From Perkinsus chesapeaki (taxonomy: Eukaryota > Perkinsozoa > Perkinsida > Perkinsidae): a stretch of DNA of 48,924 bases. The notes below the pieces were generated by a model, which saw nothing but the letters and a program-made list of their open reading frames with translations, was not told where the DNA came from and did no database searches. The position numbers and the translations under genes were made by a program. The DNA lies in assembly GCA_013115145.1 (NCBI GenBank), contig JAAPAO010000237.1, positions 1-48,924 on the forward strand. The letters run 5' to 3'. Shown here piece after piece: positions 39,494-48,866 of the stretch (position 1 is the stretch's first letter; the number at the start of each line of letters is the position of its first letter).

Positions 39494-40326
39494 ATGCTAA
39501 ACGTCCGTTGGGTCTTATCCATTATCGGTATGCTTCCCATCGCTGTAAGCCTAAAGTTCAAAGGCCCAAAGGTCACGGTAAGCTTCTTGCAGCACCCTTT
39601 AGTATCATATAACACTACAAACAACATCTGATGCCCCAATGAACTTTAGGTTCATAATCCATCCCATGGGAGTCTAACAGAGTCTACTCATTATGTGTTT
39701 TGTCAAGTAGCAAAGCCCAAACCGGATGAGCGTGCTGTTATTGGGATTGCCAATGACGAGAGCGTGTCAATCTCTGTGTTTTGTCAAGGCGAAGAACACA
39801 TAAAAATCTATTCTGAGTAAGTGGGTTTACTTAACAAATTAAACTTATTAAACTTACTAAACTTATATTAACTTATTAAAGTAAGTGGGGATCGTTGTTA
39901 TACAGTATTATACCTTTCAGTACACCTAGTCGTAATCAGCCCATTTTATATCCGCTGTAGTGCGCTTAGAACCTTTCATCCTCAAACCGTAACAAATAAA
40001 TACTTGTTTTCATTCGACAATCTAATTCTACTGTGAGTCATTCCTATGTCGTTTCCAGTGACCCAGAGAGTCTCAACGGAGCACTCTCTCAATCTCTCAC
40101 TCCTGAAAAAGGTTGGAGCTTCAAAATCCCGGAGACTCGAAACTCGCAAGGCATGCAAGAGGCATGCGATGCCGTCGTTAAGGATGCGAGGGGAGTGCTT
40201 AAGAAGAGTCATCCTCAAGAAGCCATTGGCTCTTCATGTGTTGGCTGCTCAAAGCCGAAGCCAGAAGCCGCTTTCGTCGACAGCCTATGTGAGCTGGCTC
40301 GTGGGTTGGCACCTGAGAAAAAGTGA
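39494..40326 (+). CDS. Small secreted protein A, 3 exons, unknown family
   Basis: Exons 39494-39577 (28 codons), 39716-39816 and 40038-40326 join in phase to 157 residues ending at the TGA at 40324-40326. The first exon is a signal peptide (VRWVLSIIGMLPIAVS). The mature part has SVSISVFCQGEEHIKIYS, a helical QEACDAVVKDARGVLKK, CVGC, and FVDSLCELARGL near the end. It shares intron phases (0, then 2) and several motifs with the gene at 40842. The acceptors are weak: AAAG at 39715 and GTGAG at 40037. They were chosen because they alone give one continuous frame, so exact boundaries may differ. It diverges from the giant gene across a shared promoter region. I do not recognise the family. Expressed, it would be a small secreted or vacuolar protein. 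Confidence 0.6.
39836..39886. repeat. AT-rich short tandem repeat in an intron
   Basis: Several imperfect copies of TTAAACTTA/CTAAACTTA in a row inside the second intron of the secreted-protein A gene. This is simple sequence, with no sign of a mobile element. Confidence 0.6.
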
Positions 40327-40841
40327 AATGATTCAACAGACTATATGTGGTAATCAGTGCCCTTCCTTGTTAATTATACTTGTTTATCAATCTTACAACC
40401 ATGTATCGCTGGATGTGTCTTTCGCTTATCTTGTGTTGTAAATGTCCTCTGTAACAGTGCGGGCGGAAATCGGGTGGCTTCTGGAGTCCTAGGAGAGAAG
40501 GGCAGGCTGTGAAAAAGTTTTGGATTCAACCATTGAGGCGTCTAGTATTTATTTCTCCGCCGGATTCAAAGTATAATTCTTTCTACTATCATCACACATA
40601 GGTTGTAAACTCCTATGTTGTTGTCCACCCTCAGTCTACCGGACCATCAACGGCGGTACTCAACCAATCTCATTGACCTCCGGATTACCTCACGGATGAA
40701 CCTGACTACTGTCTTGGCTGAACCATAGGACCGATTGCATTTCGTTTATTCGGTTCGGGAGCGCTCATCGGCGGCATCCGCTAAAAACGTCATGACGTAT
40801 CTTATGTCTTGCTCTTGTTTGTAGATTGAGATCCGCTTTGA
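40327..40841. other. Intergenic region between the two secreted-protein genes
   Basis: About 515 bases between the stop of gene A and the start of gene B. It should hold the 3' flank of A and the promoter of B. Short open frames (for example from 40616) lead nowhere and have no signal peptide. No RNA gene is recognised. Confidence 0.4.
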
Positions 40842-42308
40842 ATGGTACGTCTCTCAGCCGTTATTATCCTGCAATTGGTCTCTCTGGTCACTAGCAGCTT
40901 CATTTCGAGGTCACATTCCTTCAAGGTAGGTTTGGATGTTCCTGGTTGTGTCGAGGTTGTTCTAGGCCGTCGACACGAGAATACAAGGAGTACCGGGTTA
41001 CTGTGAAGTACTCCTCGGCCAGCATCAACGAGTCGTTTTCCAGCTTTCTTCCAACGATAACACACCCTCCTTCGAGATCATCACTTTAGCTTGCCCTGGC
41101 GACAAGTATGGGGGCCAACACGAGCCGGAGGATTTTATACGGTGAGGGTGTCAAGCAGAAGATTTTGTGTGGTATAGAAACTTAGTTATTGTTCAGGCCT
41201 GTTGGAACTGATGGGAAGTCCATCCTTCTAGACAAGCTTGAGGAGGAGACCATTAAAAAGATACCCGGCAACAAAGCGAAGGGGAAATGTTCGGCCCGAG
41301 CCAAAGCATTATACGAGACAATGAAGAAGGAGAAAGATTTTCCACATAATGCGGATCCGAACGAGGCTTTAGTCGAACACCTGTGCGCTAAGATTCGGGG
41401 AATCTCTAATGAGCTCAATGATAAGCGTTTAGCGCTGGAAGCTCAACTGTCGTCTAGGTTGGCCGAATTGGCAACCCTCGACTCACAGATCCAAGCAATT
41501 GAAGATCCAAGTTCCAAGGCTCGTGGGCTCGACTCGTCGGATGGTGTGAGGAATGAGGATGGGAGGACTCCTTCGAGCTCGAGCCGGTCTCTAAGCGATA
41601 AGGCAAAGCCAAGAAAGTCGAGGTTTCTCTCGGATTTGGGTCCAAACCTACATACTGGCCAATTGTACTCTAGTCAGCCGCAGACATACCGTAGCTTGCG
41701 CAAAGGCGAGACATCGGCTTCAGCTCCTGCCACTGCGGGGCCCCTACCAAAGGTAATCTCTCCCACTGAAACATGTACAGTGACATAACAATTGCTCTTT
41801 AGGATTTCTCTAGGACATGTTCCATTGAACACGAGGGCAGCCGTGTCGAAGTCGAGGTAAAGATTAACCATAAAAACAGCAGTGCCCAAGTACGCTCCCT
41901 CGAATGCAAATACCCGGATGGGCAGCTGATTCAATACGCTCCGTGAGTGCCGTGAAGTACGACTGTCTCGCTGATTGTCCCTCGGTTAGACATGATATAC
42001 CTGGAATCACCCGTATCCCAGTCCTTGCATCTTGGAGGAGTCAGCTCATCAACGACTTCGTTACCGCCAAGAGTATTGACGAACGCTGTGTGATGGTTGT
42101 GAGAGAAGTTTTAATAAAAGATAGGTTGTGGGTTTCTGGGAAGCGCCACTTGAACATTTCACGGGATGCGGGGATTCTCAAGGATCTGTGTAGAAGTGCG
42201 TACAATGAAGTGAGAAAGACACAGAGAGGCAAGCCTGAACAAGTCCATCATCCGAAGCTCTATGAGACTAGAATAGATGATCGTGGTAAAGCTCGGACTT
42301 ACGTTTAG
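40842..42308 (+). CDS. Secreted coiled-coil protein B, paralogue of the upstream gene, 5 exons
   Basis: Exons 40842-40925, 40966-41141, 41197-41752, 41803-41942 and 41990-42308 join with all phases consistent to 424 residues. Introns are 40-55 bp GT-AG. Exon 1 is a 28-codon signal peptide (MVRLSAVIILQLVSLVTSS), as in gene A. The next part (FEIITLACPGDKYGG, ARAKALYETMKKEKDF, EALVEHLCAKIRGIS) matches gene A in order and spacing. Gene B then adds a predicted coiled coil (DKRLALEAQLSSRLAELATL), a Ser/Arg/Lys-rich low-complexity stretch, and a C-terminal region with alternating hydrophobic strands and a basic helix (DAGILKDLCRSAYNEVRKT). No known domain is recognised. The TTG at 41189 is not the start; an acceptor lies there and the frame continues upstream. 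Confidence 0.75.
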
Positions 42309-42768
42309 TATCTGTTACCGTGCCAGCGAGGGTCTCTGTACCAATCATACTCGAGTAGGCTTGTGCGAAGATGAGTGCAGCCACCGCACTGAAACTCCCT
42401 TTTTTCTATCAGATGTTGTTGTCATGATGCTCATGTTTATCAATCCTTATCAATTGTTGACTTTGCTGTCCAATGATACCAGACTTGCGTTGTGACTGAC
42501 AATACGATTCTTCTGCTATGAAGGCAGCGGCCCCTTCCTCCTATATCCTTATTTGAGGAGGGCCGCTATGCTGCGGTATGATATTCGTTGTCGTGAGAAG
42601 TTTTCACAATAACGAATCATCAACGTGGCAGTAAAGTAGATTCGACATCCCACAGACTGTCATTAGTATCCCTGATTATAAATCAATTCACTCGGAAATT
42701 ATTGAGCTCGTATCCCACCTCGCTTATGTGGATGGAACCACTGTTAAGCTTGCCAATGTTTATTGCCT
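42309..42768. other. Intergenic region
   Basis: About 460 bases between secreted-protein gene B and the BTB gene, both on the plus strand. Contains short open frames only, with no recognisable domain or RNA. Confidence 0.4.
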
Positions 42769-45071
42769 ATGGCCGCGTTACCCCCTGCACCTCCCCCACC
42801 ACCAAGTCGATCGATAAGAACGCAGGAAGATAACCCTAATGCGGTAACAACTGAAGTCCACGTCTTCCCACCAGTCGGATGTACTACCCGTCAGGCAGCT
42901 GCGTCGACAGGAGCCATCAGTGCGACCATGCCTTTCAAACACGAACTCCAATGCTCAACTGCTACCGTCTGCGAGTATGTGCTAGACCTATTCAACAAGA
43001 AGAAGTACGCTGATATAGTATTGATCCCAAACAGCACAGGTGGCGGCCCTTCATCGCGTCGCACTACTATTTCTATTCCCCTCAGATCAAGGCGGCGAAT
43101 TCGATACGTGTGAGCGTATCTATGCTAATCGCGCCATACTGGCATCTTGGTCTCCTGTGAGCGCTGCACGCCCTGCATCTTCTCAGCAGCTGGTGGCAGG
43201 TCTTCGAGCATATGCTTTTTCCTTGCGTCCAAGCCATGGAGAATGGTGCAAATACGCTTGAAGGGCTGCCCGTCATACACCTGCATTGTAAGGGCAACGA
43301 TTCACCAGTTTCTCAATATGCCTCCTTTCGACGATCAGGTGGATACTCCACCATGCATCAGGCGATATCATACGTCTATGGCCACAAAGTTGATCTGGGC
43401 CTGAAGGATCTTTGGCCGCTTCACTGCTTTCTTAGCACTTACCAACTGAAGAACGAATTCGGGGAGACAGTGCAGCGTATTCTTGAAGAGTCTGTTCCTA
43501 CGTGTGGCTGGAAAGGCTATCACATGCTATCTTTAGGGCGATCTCTGTTGAGACTTGTTGTGAGCTCCTCAACTGCGTTGTAGAGCTTGACGGTGGCGGA
43601 ACTGGTGGTGACCACTATCCTCTCCGAAAAGTAGCATATCTCTCCCCGATCTCAACCAGATCTGACGGTTTCAGGCACGACGACTCATTCTGATGGAATT
43701 CAACGAAGTTGCCAAAACAGAAGGTTACGCGTCGCTCCACTGGGAGATACTTAAAGACATCGTCAGTGCCACTCTACTGCCGATTGCACTTGCAGCGTTC
43801 CCCTTTAGCTCGCCAGCGATGATCTGACTTGTGCTGAAGAACAGGTCTTTCACAATGCAATGAGATGGGTGGAAGCCGATGAAGCGCGCGTTGCTGCCCA
43901 CTTGGAAGACATCCTTCGAGTGAGCGAAGTTTCAAGCCGGAATCAGCGCACATGGTTGCTCAGCTCATTCGGCTACCGCTGATGGATTCGAAGGTTGTTG
44001 CGGCACTTGACTCGCATCCGGTAGCATCCAGGAGCCAGGACCTGCCCAAACTCCAGCTGGCTGCATTAAAGTAGGCCACATAACACGCTGCAGCCGAATC
44101 CTCCATCTTAGGTATCACCTCAACCCTGCGGGAGCGGCGGCCGTTGGTTGCCGGCTCAGACGAGGTAGCACACATACCAGCACTGACCGCGCTACAAACG
44201 AATATCCTGCTCATGAAGTTCATTTTGTTGAAGTGGAGTAAAACACGTCTGTTAGGTGCCATATATTGGAGAGCCACCAAATCCAACAGTTGCATCAACC
44301 GCAGTGAACGGAAGATCGAGACATTCGTCCTCGCAGTACCAGCAGATCTCATGGTACCTCTCGCTCGACCACTCGCTTCCCTATTAGAAGGGTCATTTTC
44401 GTAAGCGCGGCTTGAAGCCGCCGGTTCCTGATTGCTGAAGGCTAGCAATGGTTCCCTAGGGAGCTTCTGCCACGTTGCTTCGTGTAGGTCAACCGAAGCT
44501 GGAGGCTCATCATTGACAAGTTTTCCGAGGACTCTATTGCCATTGTGGGAGTTCTTGCCATGCACGATGATCTCAACCGAGAAGATTCAGTCGAGGTTCG
44601 TGGCAGTTATGTCGGCAGGTGAGCCGCCAACCATTTGTGCATCGCAGCCAGGGAGCAGATATTCGAACGGTTGGGGTCTGGCGTGCTCTGGCAACCTCTA
44701 CAATGGTGGCTGCAAATGCTCGCCGACTATGCAAGATCTTTGCACTCCTATCTGCCACACTCATCTGCCCTTCCTGCATTGCTCCACTGGCGTCGAGACA
44801 ATTGATTTGCAAATAACAGGTGACGATGGGTATACAGATTCGCTACGAAATCACCGCGCGCTTATTATAGTGTCTCCCGCTATAGCACCTGGTTCTTTTC
44901 GACTTCAATATTCTGCATGCAGGTGAATTCGACCTCATCGCTACTATAGGGCTGAAGTCCTTCACACGACGACTTGCCTTGCCCTCTAACGGTCGCCTTT
45001 TCCCTGCCGTGAGTCTACTCAATGCGAAGGCACGCATTGTCAGCTCTGATGACAATGACTCCGAGACTTGA
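42769..45071 (+). CDS. BTB-BACK-SPRY domain protein, multi-exon, with apparent frame breaks
   Basis: Probably a cytoplasmic adaptor; BTB-BACK proteins often serve Cullin-3 ubiquitin ligases. The start at 42769 is followed by a Pro-rich N-terminus. The BTB domain is KKKYADIVLIPNS, IYANRAILASWSPVFEHML and QAISYVYGHKVDLG, over exons 42769-43039, 43086-43156 and 43200-43501. BACK follows: SVETCCELLNC, FNEVAKTEGYASL, SDDLTCAEEQVFHNAMRW and LAALKYHL, with exons at 43537, 43675-43761, 43809-43919, 43937-44070 and 44110. The C-terminal part resembles SPRY: RLIIDKFSEDSIAIVGVLAM (about 44500), YSNGWGLACSGNLYNGG (about 44660) and the typical end NGRLFPAVSL (about 44990). The frame holds through 43919 only by allowing a 17-base gap at 43920-43936 and one extra base near 44125. 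These are sequencing errors, real lesions or unusual introns, so the gene may be decayed. Exons between 44130 and 44480 are unresolved. Confidence 0.65.
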
Positions 45072-45238
45072 CCGTTTAAGGACCAGTACACGATAACTAA
45101 TCAGTTGCTGATTTCCCCAGCGGATTGGTCGGATGTTCCTGTCACCGAGGACTGACAGCTGCACGGTGCTCGAGGAACGCCCGTCGCAACACAGAATGTA
45201 TGAAGAGGTGCAAGAGATAACCAATTAATGGGATTTGC

Positions 45239-45621
45239 ATGCGGATCTATGATGTTGAGAATTCTGCTATCTGTCGTCAGGCAATATATAGCGTACTGTG
45301 TTGCGTTGCAGTTGTCTTCACACTAATGACGAACTATTTCGCGGTACGTTTAGAGACGGTCCTTAGAGGAGCTTCATATCTTCCGGGATATCATCATGCT
45401 TTAGATAAACTTCCAACACAAACCCCTCTCCACTGATTGCTGAATGGCAAGCCGCTAAGGACAATTATTTGCACGTGCACGTTTATCATGCTTCTGATTT
45501 ATGTGGGTACCTCATCCGTGTAAAATCCACTGGTTGCATCAAGGCCCCTTGCGAGGAATCACGCATTCTACGACGCAGCGATGGAGACAGCGTATCACAA
45601 TTTGTGATCGAGTCGCGCTAG
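45239..45621 (+). CDS. Possible small membrane or secreted protein, two exons
   Basis: A tentative model: exon 45239-45343 (35 codons) and exon 45460-45621 join in phase 0 to 88 residues ending at TAG. The first exon has a hydrophobic stretch (AIYSVLCCVAVVFTLMTNYF) that could be a signal anchor. The second has an even, protein-like composition (NYLHVHVYHASDLCGYLIRV, then three Cys). No family is recognised, and the acceptor (CTAAG) is weak. It could equally be chance open frames or parts of a decayed gene. Confidence 0.3.
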
Positions 45622-45741
45622 ATTCGCTCTTCAAGTGAAGCCAGGGATAATAGCATAATGAATCTGTGGGCGGAGCTGAGAGTTTGAGAGTACAATTCAA
45701 AAGTGAAATGCAGTAGAGTTTAATTTGTTTTTCAATATACT

Positions 45742-46857
45742 ATGTCTAGCGAGATTTGCCTCAAGTTCCACCTCGATTCTGAGATTCTTCGAGTAAGGGT
45801 GCCACTGAGCAAGTGCCGAAAGATCGATGTGATTCGCAGTTATGTCGAGACCGCTTGGCCCAGCCTAAAGCAGGAACCCTACCATCTTTTCTATACCGAC
45901 GACCTTGACGATCCTTGCTTGCTCAACGAAGTATCTATGCCTGACGCGCTCATCCTAGCTGGCGAGTCGCGGACGCCGACATTGAACATTTATGTACAGC
46001 CTGCCGATGAGGAGGATGAGGAAAGCGATATTCTGGTCGATGATCCTCTGTCTCGTATGGTTGACGAGCTCATGGACCTAGATATGATATCAGACTATGC
46101 TACAGGTCAGGAACTTGCCAACATTCTGAGAGAAGGTGGGCAAGATTTGGACAAGGTCACCGATGAGCTTGTGAGGAGTAGAGTGGAGAAGCCTGTTACT
46201 CAAAAAGGGAAATCTTCGAATGCCCATGGGTCTGCATATCACCCTTCCTTCAAGAGGGAAGTGTCCGATGAGAACGATGCCGTCGACACTGTGGTGGATC
46301 TGCTCACTGGTCTTGGCTTCGTTGACAGCCGAGAGGATGCCCTCAAGTTACTGGATAGATTGCTTCTGTCAACCGATGATTTGAACAGGGTCGCTGAGCA
46401 TATCAAGAGGTGGGCTGAGGATGAAGAGTGCGTTGACAAGGCCGTCTCCGAGGATGATGAGGAAGTTGTGAAAAGTGCTGAGAAGCTTGAGGGTGACACT
46501 GCCGGGAAGCGGCTTGCTAAGCTCCTCAACGACTATGGTTTTGTCGAGAATCAGAAGAGTGCGGACGAGCTGGTTGATGCTCTTGAAGCGTGCAACCAAG
46601 ACATGGATAAAGTGCTCTATCACTTCGTTCATCGGTCATCCAAACCCGTGAACAGAAAGCCGCTTCCGTCCCCCAAGGAACAGCAAGTTCAAGAGGATGC
46701 AGCGGCGAAGAGAGGTGTTGACGAGGAAGTGAAGGAGTACGAGGCGAAGGAGAGGAAATCCGGTCGAAAGGTACAGCCTTCCGAAGCCCGTTGGGGGTGG
46801 GCCTGCCCGAAGCATCCTTGTGATCCCAAAGCTGATAATGTTGACATACTCGACTAA
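45742..46857 (+). CDS. PB1-like domain protein with three UBA-like helical repeats
   Basis: Intronless, 371 residues, starting at the ATG at 45742 just after an AT-rich leader. The N-terminus (residues 1-85) resembles PB1. It has the early Lys strand CLKFHLDSEILRVRV and an acidic OPCA-like loop (FYTDDLDDPCLLNEVSMPDA). Three copies of a helical unit of about 45 residues follow. They are DELMDLDMISDYATGQELAN (about residue 108), VVDLLTGLGFVDSREDALKL (about 181) and LAKLLNDYGFVENQKSADEL (about 260). Each has an L-x-x-x-GF-like turn and a later QDLDKV/DDLNRV/QDMDKV segment, resembling UBA or CUE folds. The C-terminal tail is charged and ends with two Trp and two Cys. PB1 plus C-terminal UBA recalls p62/NBR1 autophagy receptors, but no ZZ domain is visible. 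The family placement is inference. Confidence 0.75.
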   Translation: MSSEICLKFHLDSEILRVRVPLSKCRKIDVIRSYVETAWPSLKQEPYHLFYTDDLDDPCLLNEVSMPDALILAGESRTPTLNIYVQPADEEDEESDILVDDPLSRMVDELMDLDMISDYATGQELANILREGGQDLDKVTDELVRSRVEKPVTQKGKSSNAHGSAYHPSFKREVSDENDAVDTVVDLLTGLGFVDSREDALKLLDRLLLSTDDLNRVAEHIKRWAEDEECVDKAVSEDDEEVVKSAEKLEGDTAGKRLAKLLNDYGFVENQKSADELVDALEACNQDMDKVLYHFVHRSSKPVNRKPLPSPKEQQVQEDAAAKRGVDEEVKEYEAKERKSGRKVQPSEARWGWACPKHPCDPKADNVDILD

Positions 46858-47395
46858 AACAAAATACAAAGCGAACCAGTTTAATGGAGTGCTCGATCTC
46901 AAAACTATTATATTTCATAAATATTATCGTGTTCATTACATTGTTCGTGATTTGCGTTGTCAACATACCAGTTTGTTATTTTGCACAGCCGAGAGATTAT
47001 AGCTCTAGGGCCTAGAGTCTAGGCAGGAATCGGTGTCAGCGGTTCGAGAATAGCGCACTCTCTCTACTGAGCTCGCTCAACATTCGATCATGGCGCGCGT
47101 AGCCTGACCGAATAGATCCGCCGGAGCGATCTACCACACCAGGGAGGACTCTGTCTCCTCGACACAGGGGAGGATTCTGTCTCCTCGACACAAACCACAT
47201 ACCACCGCATAACGATTAGCTAGAGAAGAACGCCTCGGCAAGTATCGACAGTTAACCTCAATTAACCTAATGAGCGACTCGGTGTCTTCCACATCGTATG
47301 GATCGAGCAAGAACCGTAGTTGACTCTCTCCCACGGTTGGCGAGTCACTTGCTTAGCAATCTGGTTCACATATGCATCTAACGAAGGGTCACAAA
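46858..47395. other. Intergenic region between the PB1 gene and the tRNA cluster
   Basis: About 540 bases. AT-rich at 46890-46960, then a small inverted repeat near 47003-47017 and a tandem repeat at 47142-47192. No gene is supported. Confidence 0.4.
47142..47192. repeat. Two tandem copies of a 26-bp unit
   Basis: The unit GGGAGGA(C/T)TCTGTCTCCTC followed by GACACA occurs twice with a period of about 26. GGAGGA and TCCTC within each copy are complementary, so each copy could fold. Its role is unknown. Confidence 0.7.
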
Positions 47396-47468
47396 TGCCC
47401 AGACCCAGGATCGAACTGAGGACCTCCAGATCTTCAGTCTGGCGCTCTCCCAACTGAGCTATCTGGGC
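47396..47468 (-). tRNA. tRNA-Phe(GAA)
   Basis: A 73-base cloverleaf. The acceptor GCCCAGA pairs with TCTGGGC. The D arm is GCTCAGTTGGGAGAGC. The anticodon stem-loop is CCAGA-CTGAAGA-TCTGG with anticodon GAA. The T arm has TTCGATC, and the discriminator is A. All stems pair and there is no intron. A damaged second copy lies 1.1 kb to the right on the same strand. Confidence 0.95.
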
Positions 47469-47717
47469 TACATCTACTAGTTCGGTGTGTACTAATCGCG
47501 CGCTCCATGACGGAGACGCAGTGTGACAGATTGTTACACTCAATTCCGCACGCCAACACTTTCTTTGCCCGGGAAAGTCCGCCCGGTAAAAGTAAAATAA
47601 TTAACCCTCCGCCCGCCTATCTAGTAGTATGGGAATAAATTGACCAAAAATCTGCAGAGCCAAAGGTCTAATGCATCTACGTAGGTCAGTTAATATAATT
47701 CATTGGTCTGAGCGGAA

Positions 47718-48106
47718 ATGCATCGCGAGAGACTCCCTCTTTCAGATGTCTGCATGTACTGAGCTGGTGGTTGTTTTAGTTTCCACGATAATACAGGATA
47801 ACTCGTTATTCCAAGTTAAACACCGGAAACGAGAGCACGTCGCTGCGCACTCGTCAGGAATCACACAACGCGTGCGTGCCGATTGCGCCACTGAACCTAG
47901 GGTCCACCGGCTACATGCCTTCACGCCAGAACATTCGGGCCGAGACGATAAGCTTTTTGCTTCCATCCCTCCCGCTCCAGGCACAAGAACTGGCTAAACC
48001 TGCACTGCGACGTCGGAGCATTGTGTTCGATACGAAAGCCAAGATTGATGCTCGTGCCATCGTCGCAGTTCAGAGAGCACAGTTCTTCATGACAAGCAAA
48101 GCTTAA
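47718..48106 (+). CDS. Small hypothetical protein, two exons
   Basis: Exon 47718-47755 and exon 47797-48106 join across a 41-base GT-AG intron that splits an ATG codon. This gives 115 residues ending in TAA. The second exon reads PIAPLNLGSTGYMPSRQNIR and a basic C-terminal half (SIVFDTKAKIDARAIVAVQR) with no in-frame stop over 310 bases. No domain, signal peptide or family is recognised. The start is uncertain because the first exon is very short. It sits between two tRNA genes that lie on the other strand. Confidence 0.45.
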
Positions 48107-48247
48107 GGTTTCTAACCTTAGACTACAGCTCGTCTTCAGACCTACGTGCCTTCGAGTGTGGATGTTTAACTTTATAGATATATCAGACTGCTGTTTTCCA
48201 CCCAGCCTTCAGGTTATGCGTGAAGCTATACATGAATTTGGTAATAA

Positions 48248-48319
48248 AGTCACTACCCGGATTTGAACCGGGGTTGTCACGGCCACAACGTGACGTCCTA
48301 ACCACTAGACGATAGCGAC
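48248..48319 (-). tRNA. tRNA-His(GTG)
   Basis: A 72-base cloverleaf. The acceptor GTCGCTA pairs with TAGTGAC (one G-T pair). The anticodon stem-loop is GTCAC-GTTGTGGC-CGTGAC region with anticodon GTG. The T arm is CCCGG-TTCAAAT-CCGGG. As is usual for eukaryotic tRNA-His, no G at position -1 is encoded (the base is A), so it would be added after transcription. There is no intron. Confidence 0.93.
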
Positions 48320-48573
48320 TTACAAGTAACTTCAGAATTCTTGTGAAGACGATACTTAGTGGTATACAATGCATTCAGGGTGGAGAATATAGCTGTCCCA
48401 CTAACACAAGTAGCACCCTCAACGCCAGACACATGAAGAACTAAGCTAGTGCGAGGTGCGCACGAATTTTTTATTTCTGGCGCGCTGGGGTTGGAAGACA
48501 GTGACGGGTTCCGCCAATCGATTGACAGCTTTCCATGCCTGAACAGTTTGGACCGGACAACCAAATAGGGAAA

Positions 48574-48645
48574 TGCCCAGACCCAGGATGGAACTGAGGA
48601 CCTCCAGATCTTCAGGAGGCGCTCTCCCAACTGAGCTATCTGGGC
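48574..48645 (-). pseudogene. Decayed tRNA-Phe copy
   Basis: Nearly identical to the tRNA-Phe at 47396-47468 but 72 bases. The 5' anticodon stem CCAGA is replaced by CCTC, so it no longer pairs fully with TCTGG and one base is lost. The T loop has TTCCATC in place of TTCGATC, breaking the invariant box B. Acceptor and D arm are intact. It is probably non-functional. Confidence 0.85.
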
Positions 48646-48840
48646 TATAACAAAGGTTCTAGTAACCTGGCGTTATGACAAATTACTAGATATCAAATTT
48701 ATTTGAGCCGAACAGTTCCTGGCACCTCTTCGAAGGCGAAGAATGACGCGGAAATATACATCCACCTACTATGTAGACTCTCACAGTCAGGCTACGAAAG
48801 GAAGCTAATATAGGTGCCCGAAATCAGAGACACCTCTGAG

Positions 48841-48866
48841 CTTCTTCTTCTTCTTCTTCTTCTTCT
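48841..48866. repeat. CTT trinucleotide microsatellite
   Basis: An uninterrupted run of CTT, almost nine units, near the right end of the window. It is not inside any gene I can support. Confidence 0.9.

Noticed and set aside
40046-40441. A 131-codon plus-strand frame starting with an ATG at 40046
   Set aside because: The overlapping frame has better composition and joins in phase to a signal-peptide exon upstream, so it was chosen as the real last exon of secreted protein A.
43960-44565. A 201-codon minus-strand open frame
   Set aside because: It lies opposite the BTB-BACK-SPRY exons, and its product has no domain; the plus strand carries the recognisable BACK and SPRY motifs.
47010-47085. 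A tRNA-like stretch on the minus strand (GCTCAGTAGAGAGAG, then a box B-like block)
   Set aside because: The acceptor and anticodon stems do not pair and no clean anticodon loop can be drawn. It may be an old tRNA remnant, but the evidence is too weak to list.
48298-48630. A 110-codon minus-strand open frame over the right end
   Set aside because: It runs through the decayed tRNA-Phe and part of tRNA-His and has no domain, so it is most likely a chance frame.
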